From: Paenibacillus aestuarii | Lineage (GTDB): Bacteria; Bacillota; Bacilli; Paenibacillales; NBRC-103111 | Assembly: GCF_027789125.1 (NCBI RefSeq) | Contig: NZ_JAQFVF010000080.1 | Span: 216,994-280,993 of the forward strand | Length of the DNA: 64,000 bases | Direction: 5' to 3' | Part shown: positions 9,454-18,756 of the stretch, in pieces | Position numbering within the stretch: the stretch's first letter is position 1 | How the letters are laid out: each line of letters starts with the position of its first letter | Position numbers and translations under genes: made by a program | The notes under the pieces: generated by a model | What the model was told of the DNA's origin: nothing | The model's input: the letters and a program-made list of their open reading frames with translations, nothing else | The model's database searches: none

Positions 9454-11472
9454 TCAATTGCATCGTTCTAATATCGCTACGCCGTACGGCTCTAGCTTTA
9501 GCGATCCCTCGTAGATCCGATGAGACAGCAAATCTTTATAAGTCCCATCATATAAATAAGTCGTTGCATCGTGTGGATTATGATTCAAAACAAAGATGAA
9601 GGTTCTGCCTTCCTTGCTTCTGCTCGCGATCTCGACTCCGGCAGGAGCTTGATGTGGCGATGCTATTCCCATCTTGTCGCATAATGCTTTACAGAATTTA
9701 TTCAAAAATGCTTGTTCAGGATCCGTTGCCACATAATACGCTTCCCCTTGTCCGAATCTATTCACGGTCACTGCAGGCATTCCCGCATAAAAGTCGTGAC
9801 CATAGCTCCCTAACGCCTCCGCTCCTTCTAGATGCAGCAGGTCGCATAGCAGACCACAGTTGTAATCGCCTTCGAGCGCCGGAAAAGTCGCATTCATATG
9901 GATTTGGTTTGTCATTTCCGGCTGAAGCGCATCGATTTCTTCTACCCAAATGCCGAGCAAGTCTCTTAATTCGCCCGGATAGCCTCCCAGTGTAACCAGA
10001 TCGTTCTCGTTAACAATTCCGCTGAAGAATGAAGTGACCAGCGTTCCTCCTTGTTTCACGAACGATTTCAACCGCTCGCTCACCCCAGGCTTCATCATAT
10101 ACATCACTGGTGCGACAATAAATTCATACTTGGAGAAATCGCTAATCGGGCTAATCACATCGACGCTTACATTCAAGTCATAAAAAGCTTTGTAATACTT
10201 CTGCGCTTGCTTGAGATAGTCGAGATCCACGCTCGGTCCGCTGGTCATTTCCACCGCATTCCACGTATCGATATCAAACAATAGCGCTACGCTCGATTCC
10301 GTTACGGAATCTAGAATCGTATCTCCTAATCCCTTCAGTTCTTGTCCCAATTGCGTGCACTCTCTGAACACCCTCGTATGTTCATGACCCGCATGAGCAA
10401 TCAAAGCACCGTGATATTTCTCGCACGCACCGACGGAACGCCGCAATTGGAAGAACATCACTGTATCCGCACCATGGGCGATAGCCTGATAGCTCCACAG
10501 CCTCATCACTCCAGGCCTTTTCAAACTGTTGTATGGCTGCCAGTTTTGCTGACTCGGCGTCTGCTCCATCAGCATGAAAGGCTGTCCGTCCTTCAACCCC
10601 CGCATATAATCGTGACGCATCGCCACATTGCTCATTGGCTCATTCATTTGCGGGTAGCTGTCCCAGGAAACGACATCCATCCGTTCAGCCCATTTCTTCA
10701 AATCAAGGCCATTAAACAGCCCCCAAATATTCGATGTAATTTTGATATGTGGTGTCATTTGTTTAATGACATCGTATTCATTCTGATAACATTCCAAAAT
10801 GGAATCGGACATAAATCTCTTATAATCCAAAGCGATGCCTTGGAAACATTTATTATTCCCGTTCAAATTCGTAGGCGGTACAATATCGTCCCATTCATAT
10901 ACCGTATGCGACCAGAAACTCAAATTCCAGACGCGGTTGACGACGTCCAAGGTGCCATATTTGTTCTGCAGCCAAACCCGGAAAGACGCTGCGCACGTCT
11001 CGCAGTAGCAGTGAGGACCGTATTCGTTCCCGATATGCCACACGAGCAAGGACGGATGATTCCCGTATCGCTCCGCCAATTTTGCCGCTAACTGAGCAGC
11101 AAACCTTCTGTAAACGCCGCTGTTCGGACAAAAGTTTACCCGTGAACCGTGCGTCCGTTTCCTTCCATCGATATCGACAGGAAGCACTTCCGGATACTGC
11201 CGGGACATCCAGGCGGGCTGTGCAGCAGTGGAAGTCGCCAAACACAGGTAAATCCCTTCTTTAGCTACCGTTTCGATAATCTTGTCCAGCCAATCAAAAT
11301 CATACGTATGCTCCGAGGGCTGCAGCTTCGCCCAACTAAACACCGGCAGCGTAACGATATTGATCCCTGCCAGTTTAAACAATCGCATATCTTCCTGCCA
11401 TATTTCTTCCGGCCATTGATCGGGATTATAATCGCCGCCGTAATAAATATAAGGCAATTTGTCGTTAATCAT
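9454..11472 (-). CDS. GH42 beta-galactosidase
   Basis: 672 residues from the ATG at 11472 (TTGGAGGTTGTGCCG upstream; a TTG start five codons earlier would lie inside that site). It opens with YYGGDYNPDQWPEEIW, typical of GH42. The acid/base is Glu150 in WHIGNEYG and the nucleophile Glu303 in LMEQTP. Cys115, 155, 157 and 160 form the metal cluster of many members. The domains are a TIM barrel (about 1-385), a trimerisation fold and a small beta domain ending in EPYGVAILERC. There is no signal peptide, so it is cytoplasmic and would hydrolyse imported beta-galactosides. It lies between the ABC permeases and the two-component genes on the same strand. Confidence 0.95.
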   Translation of the reverse strand: MINDKLPYIYYGGDYNPDQWPEEIWQEDMRLFKLAGINIVTLPVFSWAKLQPSEHTYDFDWLDKIIETVAKEGIYLCLATSTAAQPAWMSRQYPEVLPVDIDGRKRTHGSRVNFCPNSGVYRRFAAQLAAKLAERYGNHPSLLVWHIGNEYGPHCYCETCAASFRVWLQNKYGTLDVVNRVWNLSFWSHTVYEWDDIVPPTNLNGNNKCFQGIALDYKRFMSDSILECYQNEYDVIKQMTPHIKITSNIWGLFNGLDLKKWAERMDVVSWDSYPQMNEPMSNVAMRHDYMRGLKDGQPFMLMEQTPSQQNWQPYNSLKRPGVMRLWSYQAIAHGADTVMFFQLRRSVGACEKYHGALIAHAGHEHTRVFRECTQLGQELKGLGDTILDSVTESSVALLFDIDTWNAVEMTSGPSVDLDYLKQAQKYYKAFYDLNVSVDVISPISDFSKYEFIVAPVMYMMKPGVSERLKSFVKQGGTLVTSFFSGIVNENDLVTLGGYPGELRDLLGIWVEEIDALQPEMTNQIHMNATFPALEGDYNCGLLCDLLHLEGAEALGSYGHDFYAGMPAVTVNRFGQGEAYYVATDPEQAFLNKFCKALCDKMGIASPHQAPAGVEIASRSKEGRTFIFVLNHNPHDATTYLYDGTYKDLLSHRIYEGSLKLEPYGVAILERCN

Positions 11473-11505
11473 CGGCACAACCTCCAAAAGTAATCATTAG
11501 TCTGT

Positions 11506-12387
11506 TTATTCTTTGATGGCGCCATCCATCAATCCGGCAAAAATAAATTTGCGCAAGATCAGGTATATCATTACGGTTGGAAGCATGACTAATATGATTG
11601 CAGCCGACAGCTCGTTCCAATATGTAGCACGTTCGCCTACAAACGTCATCAAAGCAGTCGATAACGTGTTTAGCTTTTTGGAAGGCATATACAAATAAGG
11701 AATGTACATATCGTTCATAATGTCGACCGCTTTTATAATTGCCAGCGTAGCTGTTGCCGGAAGCAAAAGCGGGAATAGGATGGAGCGGAAAATCCGGAAA
11801 TACGACGCGCCGTCAAGGAGCGCGCTTTCATCTAACTGCTTGGATATTTTCTCAATGAACTGCAAGTAAATGAATATTTGCATTAAATCCGTTCCTGCAT
11901 AAATGATCAACGGTGCAAACAGCGTATTATACAGCCCTATTCCCTTGATCGTTTGGAAACGTGCCACTTCCGTTGTATAGGAAGGCACAACGGATGCCAC
12001 GATAAACAGCAGAAAAATCGTTTTCTTGAAACGGAACTGAAATCGGTTCAGCACGAATGCCGTCATAGCGCCCAGAATGGCATTTATCACGACGCTGGAT
12101 ACGGTAAGGCTTAAGGAGTTAATCAATCCCACAAGCATGTTCGCTTTGTCGAAGGCGACGACGAAATTGTGCAGCGACCAGCTCTTTGGAAGCGAGAACG
12201 GCGATGTGGCCGCTAGCTCGGGCGATGTTTTGAATGCTGCGAAAACGACCAGCAGCAAAGGGACAAAAATAATTAACGCAATGATCGATAATATGATGTA
12301 GTACATCGTGTGACCCAGGAAGGAGAACGTTGCACCCTTTTCCAATCGATAAGGTTTGGTTGCAAATTCAGTACGGGACATGCTCAT
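11506..12387 (-). CDS. Carbohydrate ABC transporter permease, MalG type
   Basis: 293 residues with six predicted membrane helices and the EAA loop contacting the ATPase (LDESALLDGASYFRIFRSILFPLL). The C-terminus GLMDGAIKE is typical of the MalG/GanQ group. The start ATG overlaps the stop of the upstream permease (ATGA), and GAGAAAGGAGAC precedes it, so translation is coupled. It forms the inner-membrane channel with the next permease for the binding protein at 4230-5534. Confidence 0.9.
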   Translation of the reverse strand: MSMSRTEFATKPYRLEKGATFSFLGHTMYYIILSIIALIIFVPLLLVVFAAFKTSPELAATSPFSLPKSWSLHNFVVAFDKANMLVGLINSLSLTVSSVVINAILGAMTAFVLNRFQFRFKKTIFLLFIVASVVPSYTTEVARFQTIKGIGLYNTLFAPLIIYAGTDLMQIFIYLQFIEKISKQLDESALLDGASYFRIFRSILFPLLLPATATLAIIKAVDIMNDMYIPYLYMPSKKLNTLSTALMTFVGERATYWNELSAAIILVMLPTVMIYLILRKFIFAGLMDGAIKE

Positions 12388-13268
12388 GATAATTTGTCTC
12401 CTTTCTCGCGGATCAATAAGTTTTGAATGAAACTGAACACGATGATCATCAACATCAAAATAATCGCCATTGCAGAAGCCAGGCCGTAACTATTGAATTT
12501 AAACGCGGTGTTAATGGTAAAAATCGTAAACGTACTGCTCGAAGTCCCCGGACCGCCCTGTGTAACAAGAAACGGAATATCGAATACTTGCAGGGCTCCG
12601 CGAATGTTTAAGAACAAAATAATTTCAATGACGCGACGAATGCCCGGCAGCACGATGTATCGAATTTGCTGCATTTTGTTCGCTCCGTCGATGGTTGCGG
12701 CTTCATACAGATCGCCTGGAATGGACTGTACCCCTGCCAGGAAGAGAATGATATGAAACCCGGCAAAACGCCATAAGGAGATGGCGACAAGCGAATAGTT
12801 AACAATTTTCACGTCACTGAGCCAGTTATGAATCCAGCTCTCCAGACCGACCGCTGTCAGCAGTTCGTTAATCGGACCGTTTACTGGGTTGTACAAATAA
12901 CTGAAAATATAAGCGACGGCCACACCGTTGATGATGTAGGGCAGCAGGACAATGGAGCGAAAAAATTCGCTGGCCCGCATTTTGGCATTCAGCATAACTG
13001 CGAGTAGAATTTCAATCGGAATCAACAGCGCATGGATAATAAAATAAAGCCAGTTGTTCGAAAGCGATTGCCATACTTGCGACATTTTGAACGCTTTCAT
13101 GTAATTGTCAAACCCGACAAAATGCAGCTCTCGGCTGATCCCGTTCCAGTCGGTCAAACTGTATTGGAACAGCTTCGTTGTCGGGTAAATCAGAAATAAT
13201 AGCATCAATCCAATCGGCAGCGCCAGAAAAGAAATAACTATCACTCTTTTTTGCATCTCGTTACTCAT
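12384..13268 (-). CDS. Carbohydrate ABC transporter permease, MalF type
   Basis: 294 residues with six membrane helices and an EAA loop (LYEAATIDGANKMQQIRYIVLPGI). The N-terminal helix (VIVISFLALPIGLMLLFLIYP) and the stretch YSLTDWNG are typical of the MalF/UgpA group. It is the first gene of the galactan cluster in transcription order and shares a four-base overlap with its partner permease. Confidence 0.9.
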   Translation of the reverse strand: MSNEMQKRVIVISFLALPIGLMLLFLIYPTTKLFQYSLTDWNGISRELHFVGFDNYMKAFKMSQVWQSLSNNWLYFIIHALLIPIEILLAVMLNAKMRASEFFRSIVLLPYIINGVAVAYIFSYLYNPVNGPINELLTAVGLESWIHNWLSDVKIVNYSLVAISLWRFAGFHIILFLAGVQSIPGDLYEAATIDGANKMQQIRYIVLPGIRRVIEIILFLNIRGALQVFDIPFLVTQGGPGTSSSTFTIFTINTAFKFNSYGLASAMAIILMLMIIVFSFIQNLLIREKGDKLS

Positions 13269-13323
13269 GTGAATCCTCCATCTCTCTAGAACAAACTTTG
13301 TGTAAAGTTAATATTAAAGAGAA

Positions 13324-13337
13324 TGGACGCGCTTTCA
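13324..13337 (-). promoter_or_regulatory. cre-like site upstream of the permease operon
   Basis: On the minus strand the bases read TGAAAGCGCGTCCA, matching the CcpA operator consensus at 12 of 14 positions, about 55 bases upstream of the first permease gene. Two other clusters of this locus carry similar sites, which makes CcpA control of the whole galactan system plausible but unproven. Confidence 0.35.
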
Positions 13338-13389
13338 CATGATCAATTTTGTGCTTTGGATTGATAAATTTTGTGTCGATGGGATGAAT

Positions 13390-14193
13390 TTATTCTAGCA
13401 ATCGCGAAACGCCTAATAGTATCGAAGTATCCAGATCCTCCACAACGACAAACCGGGCATTTCCCCAAGGCTTTCCGGCATACTTACTCACTTGTTCCTG
13501 GAGCAAGGGGACAAGGTCTACTTGAGCACTTATGAATCCTCCACTTAAGATAACGATATTCGGTGCGTAGACTTGAATCAGATTCACAATATAGGTCATC
13601 CAATGCGAAATTAAACTGTCGCCGCACTGACTTCCAACTGGTTGATTGATATAGGTCTCTTCACAGACTCTCAAATCGTCCATGTTGAGGAATTCCCAGC
13701 CTGGCAACGCATGACCATTAAGCATAGCTGCAGCGGCTATACCGGTTTCAATCGTCACGAGGAGGGCATTCGTTTCCCCTCTCGCCACACCATACGCGGC
13801 TTCACCCGCCAATGCCGCCTTATTATCATTTACAAGGATACAAGGTAGTCCGAACGCTCCTTCAAACCACTCAACAAAAGGGAACCCTATTGCATCCGAA
13901 TAGGCATCATTAATCGTTATTAGGGTCCTTCTTTCTTCATCTATCACACCAGACGTTGCGATTCCGAGCCCTGTACATTCAGAAAGAGTCACCTGACTCC
14001 GGGAAAGTAACTTATAGATAACATCGACTATAAGCGTAAGGCGTCTTAACAACCCTGTTTGCGACAATACTGGTATTCTTGTTCTTGAAATAACTTCCCC
14101 GTTTTTTACCAAGCCAATGGAGATACTCGTCATACCAAAGCCGATCGCTATGTGCATATTGTCTTTGTCCTGTCCCTTCTTCGGCTCATGCAT
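13390..14193 (-). CDS. Degenerate ROK-family protein
   Basis: 267 residues from the ATG at 14193 (GAGGAT upstream); longer frames overlap the peptidase gene and lack support. It shows the ROK/sugar-kinase fold: first phosphate loop near IAIGFGMTSISIGLV, GIATSGVID, LVNDNKAALAGEAAYG (catalytic-type Asp), and a C-terminal IVILSGGF. The usual second loop GTGIG reads ETGIAAA and the His/Cys zinc motif between GHALPGWEF and EETYINQ is missing, so sugar-kinase activity is doubtful. No HTH is present. It starts 14 bases after the M20 peptidase stop, so the two are probably cotranscribed. Confidence 0.7.
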   Translation of the reverse strand: MHEPKKGQDKDNMHIAIGFGMTSISIGLVKNGEVISRTRIPVLSQTGLLRRLTLIVDVIYKLLSRSQVTLSECTGLGIATSGVIDEERRTLITINDAYSDAIGFPFVEWFEGAFGLPCILVNDNKAALAGEAAYGVARGETNALLVTIETGIAAAAMLNGHALPGWEFLNMDDLRVCEETYINQPVGSQCGDSLISHWMTYIVNLIQVYAPNIVILSGGFISAQVDLVPLLQEQVSKYAGKPWGNARFVVVEDLDTSILLGVSRLLE

Positions 14194-14206
14194 GTTGAAT
14201 TCATCC

Positions 14207-15331
14207 TCATAGCTTGCGAAGAAGCCCCGCGAGAAGTGCAGCCCTAATAGGAAGCTGATCGATATCAACATGCTCATTTTCAGCATGGATGCCTTCCCCT
14301 ACAGCGCCGAGCCCGTCCAACGTCGGAATGCCTAACGCAGATGTAAAATTCCCGTCACTGCCCCCGCCTACGGCTTCCTCAGTCAAGGAAAACCCTAATT
14401 CAGCAGCGCATGCTGCGGCAAGTCTGAACAACTGCTCATTACCCGCTGACCGTTCCATCGGTGGACGGTTGACGCCTCCAGAAACCTGCAGGGTGGTACC
14501 GTCCAAATGCGGTTTCAACCCATAAATAATTTTCGATATCCGTTCTCCCTCACTCACTTGGCTAATTCGCAGATCCACACCGAGCTCAGCCTGTTCAGCC
14601 ACCACGTTTTCTACACTGCCTCCACGGACCACGCCAACATTTAAAGTTGTCCCCAGAGCATAGTCGGTGAGACCGTGCAGAAATAAAATTTGATGAGCCA
14701 TTTCCTGTACCGCGCTGATTCCGTCCTGATGATGATTCCCCGCATGCGCTGCCTTTCCGGAGATCTTGATCCCAAATCGGCCAACTCCCTTACGGCTCGT
14801 TTTCAATGCTCCAGTGCGGGCTGCTGCCGGCTCCGGCACGAGTACAGCCCGGCTCTGCACAGCTTCCCGCTCGATCCATTCACGGGACGTGCCGCTTCCA
14901 GTCTCTTCGTCACTGGTACATAGGAAAATAATTCGCTTATTGAAGGATATCCCCAACTCCCGACAAGCCTTAAGCGCCCAAAGAGCTTGGATAATGCCTC
15001 CCTTCATATCCAGAATGCCGGGTCCATACGCTCTGTTTCCTTCTACGCGGTAGGACAGCCTGCCCACGTCCCAAACCGTATCAAAATGTCCCAGAATTAA
15101 GATTTGCTCTTCTCCTGCTCCGTAACTAAATCGCAGATGGTCCCCCCTTTGCACTTGAGCATTCACTTCCGGATCAAGGTGAAGATGCTTCTTAAATAGC
15201 TTTTGAATTTCTGCGCCGCATTGATCTACCCTTTCCTTGGAATGAGTCGGTGACTCGGCGAGCACTAGCGTTTTAAGATCATCCAGCATTTCCGCCTGAT
15301 GTTGTTTTAAATAGGCTAATACGTTATCCAT
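14207..15331 (-). CDS. M20-family metallopeptidase (carboxypeptidase/deacylase type)
   Basis: 374 residues, cytoplasmic. Metal-binding motifs are LGHFDTVWD (His and Asp), GPGILDMKGG (bridging Asp), TSDEETGS (catalytic Glu, then metal Glu), VPEPA and a late His in IHAENEHVD. An inserted dimerisation domain begins near SRKGVGRFGIKISGKAAHAGNHHQDGIS. The family removes C-terminal amino acids or acyl groups from amino acids and dipeptides; it is close to the glutamate carboxypeptidase group, but the substrate cannot be read from sequence. GGGGGAATTAATTGG precedes the ATG. The upstream YfcC-type carrier suggests import and cleavage of a peptide or N-acyl amino acid. Confidence 0.85.
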   Translation of the reverse strand: MDNVLAYLKQHQAEMLDDLKTLVLAESPTHSKERVDQCGAEIQKLFKKHLHLDPEVNAQVQRGDHLRFSYGAGEEQILILGHFDTVWDVGRLSYRVEGNRAYGPGILDMKGGIIQALWALKACRELGISFNKRIIFLCTSDEETGSGTSREWIEREAVQSRAVLVPEPAAARTGALKTSRKGVGRFGIKISGKAAHAGNHHQDGISAVQEMAHQILFLHGLTDYALGTTLNVGVVRGGSVENVVAEQAELGVDLRISQVSEGERISKIIYGLKPHLDGTTLQVSGGVNRPPMERSAGNEQLFRLAAACAAELGFSLTEEAVGGGSDGNFTSALGIPTLDGLGAVGEGIHAENEHVDIDQLPIRAALLAGLLRKL

Positions 15332-15358
15332 CCAATTAATTCCCCCTGTTACTTATAC

Positions 15359-16798
15359 TTAGAAAGGTCCCCAGTTCATCAATACTCCGATGATGGTGAA
15401 AATAATTCCAAGTAAAAACCAAACCGCCGTTAATGGAAACATGAACTTCAGCCATTTGCCGTAGGAAATGCCGCTCGTCGCGAGCACACCCATCATGACA
15501 CCGGATGTCGGGTTGATCGTATTCACGACGCCTTCTCCAAACATGACCGCCTGAACCGCTACTTGGCGCGTGATATGCAGTAAGTCGGCCAAAGGAACAA
15601 GAATAGGCATGAGCACTGTAGCCTCCCCAGAACCGGAAGAGATCAGAAAGTGAAGAGAAGCACTTCCGATATACATGCCGATTGATGCTGCCATAGGGGA
15701 CAATGGAGCTAATACTGTCGCTAGCGCATTAACGATGGTATCCAAAATTTTGGCATCATCCAGGATAACGCCAACAGCTCTGGCCATACCTACGATTAGC
15801 GCTCCATAGACCATTTGTTTGCAGCCATGAATGAACGTGGAAGCGATTTCATTTGCGCTCATTCTTGCAATCAAACCACAGCCTATACCCATAAATATAA
15901 AGAGTCCGGCCATCTCGTTTTCCGTCCACTTCATTTTTTGTGAGAGAATCATGAAAGCTAGAAGAGATGCTCCCGCGAACAAAAGGATCAACTTTTGCTG
16001 CAAGGTAACGGTTGTTTTACTGTTTATTCCAGCAACTTCACCTCTGTCCACATCTCTGAGCCAGTCTACGCCTAAGACACTTTTCGATGGATCTTTTCGA
16101 ATTTTTCTCGCATACACGTACAAATAGAGAACCGTTACAACCAGAAACGCTGCAAAAATAACAATCCGATATCCGATGCCTGAGAAAAGCGGAAGTCCCG
16201 CGATACGCTGAGACAATCCAAGCGTTTGAGGTGCAAATACCGGCACATTCCATCCGGCGTAGGTCCCTAGATAGATAAGCGCTGCACCAAAAAGCGGATC
16301 CAATTTTAATCCTCTTGCGATGAATAACCCTAAAGGAATGAAGGCAATGACAGAATTGACAACAATACCTGTTGTTCCTAACACTGAAAAGATCAAGCCT
16401 ACAGGGATGATTAAGAGCAGCAACCGGTTTCTGAATCGAGTAATCGTCGACTTGAGGAACGCATCGATCGCGCCTGTTTTTTCAATGATAGCTAAAGCTC
16501 CGCTGGTAAAAAGGATAAGGAAAATAATCGGTGCTCCCTTAACCATTCCGTTTTGGATCGCGGTAAAGAAATCTACGAAACTCGTAGGATTTGACGCGAC
16601 GGCATGATAGCTCCCCGGAACAGATGCGGTGATATCGCCTTTTTTCACCGTATTGAAGACTCCAGCTGGTAAAATGTAAGTAGAAATTGCGCAAATGAGT
16701 GCGACAAAAAATAATAGTACGTATGCGTCAGGTTGAGCATATCTCCTTTTTTTCATTTTTTTCTCTTGCGTTATCTCTTGCTTTGTCCATAAATCCAT
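15359..16798 (-). CDS. YfcC/DcuC-family membrane carrier
   Basis: 479 residues with about 12 hydrophobic helices. The start AYVLLFFVALICAISTYILPAGVF and the repeated ends (FLISSGSGEATVLMPILVPLAD; GEGVVNTINPTSGVMMGVLA) are those of the DcuC/YfcC family (PF03606), whose members move C4-dicarboxylates or basic amino acids and peptides. GAGGGG lies 8 bases before the ATG. It sits between the HTH-only AraC gene and the M20 peptidase on the same strand, suggesting it imports the peptidase substrate. Confidence 0.8.
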   Translation of the reverse strand: MDLWTKQEITQEKKMKKRRYAQPDAYVLLFFVALICAISTYILPAGVFNTVKKGDITASVPGSYHAVASNPTSFVDFFTAIQNGMVKGAPIIFLILFTSGALAIIEKTGAIDAFLKSTITRFRNRLLLLIIPVGLIFSVLGTTGIVVNSVIAFIPLGLFIARGLKLDPLFGAALIYLGTYAGWNVPVFAPQTLGLSQRIAGLPLFSGIGYRIVIFAAFLVVTVLYLYVYARKIRKDPSKSVLGVDWLRDVDRGEVAGINSKTTVTLQQKLILLFAGASLLAFMILSQKMKWTENEMAGLFIFMGIGCGLIARMSANEIASTFIHGCKQMVYGALIVGMARAVGVILDDAKILDTIVNALATVLAPLSPMAASIGMYIGSASLHFLISSGSGEATVLMPILVPLADLLHITRQVAVQAVMFGEGVVNTINPTSGVMMGVLATSGISYGKWLKFMFPLTAVWFLLGIIFTIIGVLMNWGPF

Positions 16799-16822
16799 AG
16801 GTTGACCCCTCTCGTTCGAGCG

Positions 16823-17188
16823 CTATTCTTGATCCGCTTTCATTGTTGTATCTAATCCAAGACTATTCCTATAAACCTTCGGACTTACACCTGTAACCTT
16901 CTTAAATACTCGGCGGAAGTGCACCGAACTCATATAACCGATTTTTTCAGGCAGATCTATGATTTTATTACCCTCTTTTAACAACCGTTTAGACTCTTCG
17001 ATGCGTAGATTCGCTACATATTGATTAAAGCTCTCGCCGGCGTTCTTCCTAAATAGCCTGCTTAAATAATTCTCATTTACCCCAACCGATTTGCTAACCC
17101 TACCTAGCCTCAATTCCTCACAATAATGCTGATGAATGAACTCTATCGCTTTCTCAAAGATACTAGTCGTCGAATCATTGAATTCCAT
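16823..17188 (-). CDS. AraC-type DNA-binding domain protein without a sensor domain
   Basis: 121 residues, nearly all of it a double helix-turn-helix of the AraC family (LGRVSKSVGVNENYLSRLFRK; IIDLPEKIGYMSSVHFRRVFKKVTGVSPKVYR). It has no receiver, cupin or membrane part. The start ATG overlaps the stop of the binding-lipoprotein gene (TAATG), so translation is probably coupled. It is strikingly similar along its whole length to the C-terminal domain of the orphan regulator at 32346-33893 (both have EFIHQHYCEEL and RIEESKRLLK), so one probably arose by duplication from the other. Confidence 0.75.
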   Translation of the reverse strand: MEFNDSTTSIFEKAIEFIHQHYCEELRLGRVSKSVGVNENYLSRLFRKNAGESFNQYVANLRIEESKRLLKEGNKIIDLPEKIGYMSSVHFRRVFKKVTGVSPKVYRNSLGLDTTMKADQE

Positions 17189-18756
17189 TATTTTTTCGTT
17201 ATTTCCGGCACATAGATCATTTCATCCGTTCTCGGTTTGAAGTTGATCGTCTTTTTCACTCCATACAAACTCTGCTCATTGTATAGATAAATGTGCGGCC
17301 TTTCATTCGCTATTATTTTTTGAATCTGCTGATATTGGGCGATACGATCTTTAGGGTTCATATTTATCAACGCTGCACTCAGCAGATCGTCTACCTCATT
17401 GTTGCTGTAGTCAAGCTCCGTCTTGGCTTTCCCCGAACGATATAAGTCAAGTGCGTTATCGGCATCGAACAGCGAGTTCCCGTAAGACAGAAGGAGCAGC
17501 TCTTTATTTCTACCTTCATGACGCATTTCACTCAGCTTCGATCGCTCCATTAGCTCTAAGTTCACCTTAATGCCGACTTTTCCCAGCATCGCTTGAATCA
17601 TCTCCGCCACTTCTTTATCCTTCGTATAAACGCCAACAGGTGCTGACAACGTAATCGTTAAGCCCTTAGCATAACCTGCTTCCTTTAAAAGCTGCATAGC
17701 TCTCTCCGGATTATATAAAGAAGTATTAAATAAAGACGGATCTGCCCCGAAGTTCCCAGGCGTGACGCGGGTCCGCGTTTGTATGCCGTATCCGCCAAGA
17801 GCGGTGTCTATCAGAGCCTTCTTATTAATGGCCAGATCGATCGCTTCCCGCACTTTAGGATCAGCCGTAGCGAATCCCTTCGTGGTTCGAAGAGCAAGTA
17901 ATCCAACACGATTGGAAGCAGATGATAGAGCGGCTACATTGTCTTGTGCGTTTATGGCTTGAACCATGTCTGGAGGAAGATTTTCAGCAATATCGATTCT
18001 GCCGGCTAGCAGTTCATTGACTCGATCCGAATCCCCGGGGATTTTTCTGAACACGACACGATCCCAGTCTTTTACAAGCCCACCATAAAACTGATCGAAA
18101 GCTTCCAATGTGACATGATCATCGCGAACCCATTCCACAAATTGATAAGGCCCCGAACCAATCGGATGCGTCAGAAAATAATCAAAACCATTTTTTTCAA
18201 TATAAGTCTTCGGCAGTATACCCGAACCTATTCTGGATAAGCGGTTAAGCAGCGCAGGCTGCGGACCATCTGTTATGATTTGAAAATTTAGATCGTCAAT
18301 TATTTTTACTTCTTTAATTTGTTTATAGTTAGGGTATTCTTTAAGAGATGGATCTTTGGCGACTCGCTCTAATGTATACTTCACATCTGCAGAGGTTAAT
18401 AGATCGCCATTATGAAAAGTAACACCCTTTCTTAATTTAAATTCCCAGGTCGTATTGTCGACGATTCTATAGCTTTCTACGAGATCCGGCTTGATCTCCA
18501 AGTCTGAATTTCTCTTAAACAGATAACTAAACATATTGATATGAATGGCTTCTGTTGATGCGATGTTGTGATTGTGAATGTCAAACGTTTCCATGTCGGT
18601 GGGCATACCAATCGTTAAAACTTTGCTAACGTTGTCCTTACTTGGATCTGTAGTGCGATGATCTGCTTTATCAGGAAGATTGGAACAACCGGCTAAGACA
18701 AGAATTGTACTGATTAAAATAAACAATTGCCTTGACTGCCTACTCCTTCTCTCCAT
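17188..18756 (-). CDS. Peptide-type (SBP_bac_5) binding lipoprotein without cognate permeases
   Basis: 522 residues from the ATG at 18756; a TTG one codon earlier is possible. The lipoprotein signal ends VLAGC. Family 5 features are KVLTIGMPTDMETFDIHNH, WEFKLRKGVTFHNGDLLTSADVKYTLER, IGSGPYQFVEW and VREAIDLAINKKALID. These proteins bind oligopeptides, dipeptides, nickel or opines. No DppBCDF-type permease or ATPase genes adjoin it; instead it overlaps an HTH-only AraC gene, so it may act as an extracellular ligand sensor or feed a distant transporter. Confidence 0.85.
   Translation of the reverse strand: MERRSRQSRQLFILISTILVLAGCSNLPDKADHRTTDPSKDNVSKVLTIGMPTDMETFDIHNHNIASTEAIHINMFSYLFKRNSDLEIKPDLVESYRIVDNTTWEFKLRKGVTFHNGDLLTSADVKYTLERVAKDPSLKEYPNYKQIKEVKIIDDLNFQIITDGPQPALLNRLSRIGSGILPKTYIEKNGFDYFLTHPIGSGPYQFVEWVRDDHVTLEAFDQFYGGLVKDWDRVVFRKIPGDSDRVNELLAGRIDIAENLPPDMVQAINAQDNVAALSSASNRVGLLALRTTKGFATADPKVREAIDLAINKKALIDTALGGYGIQTRTRVTPGNFGADPSLFNTSLYNPERAMQLLKEAGYAKGLTITLSAPVGVYTKDKEVAEMIQAMLGKVGIKVNLELMERSKLSEMRHEGRNKELLLLSYGNSLFDADNALDLYRSGKAKTELDYSNNEVDDLLSAALINMNPKDRIAQYQQIQKIIANERPHIYLYNEQSLYGVKKTINFKPRTDEMIYVPEITKK

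Noticed and set aside
10342..11091. 249-codon open frame on the + strand
   Set aside because: It lies antisense to the GH42 gene, whose catalytic motifs are clear; product has no recognisable domain and no ribosome binding site.
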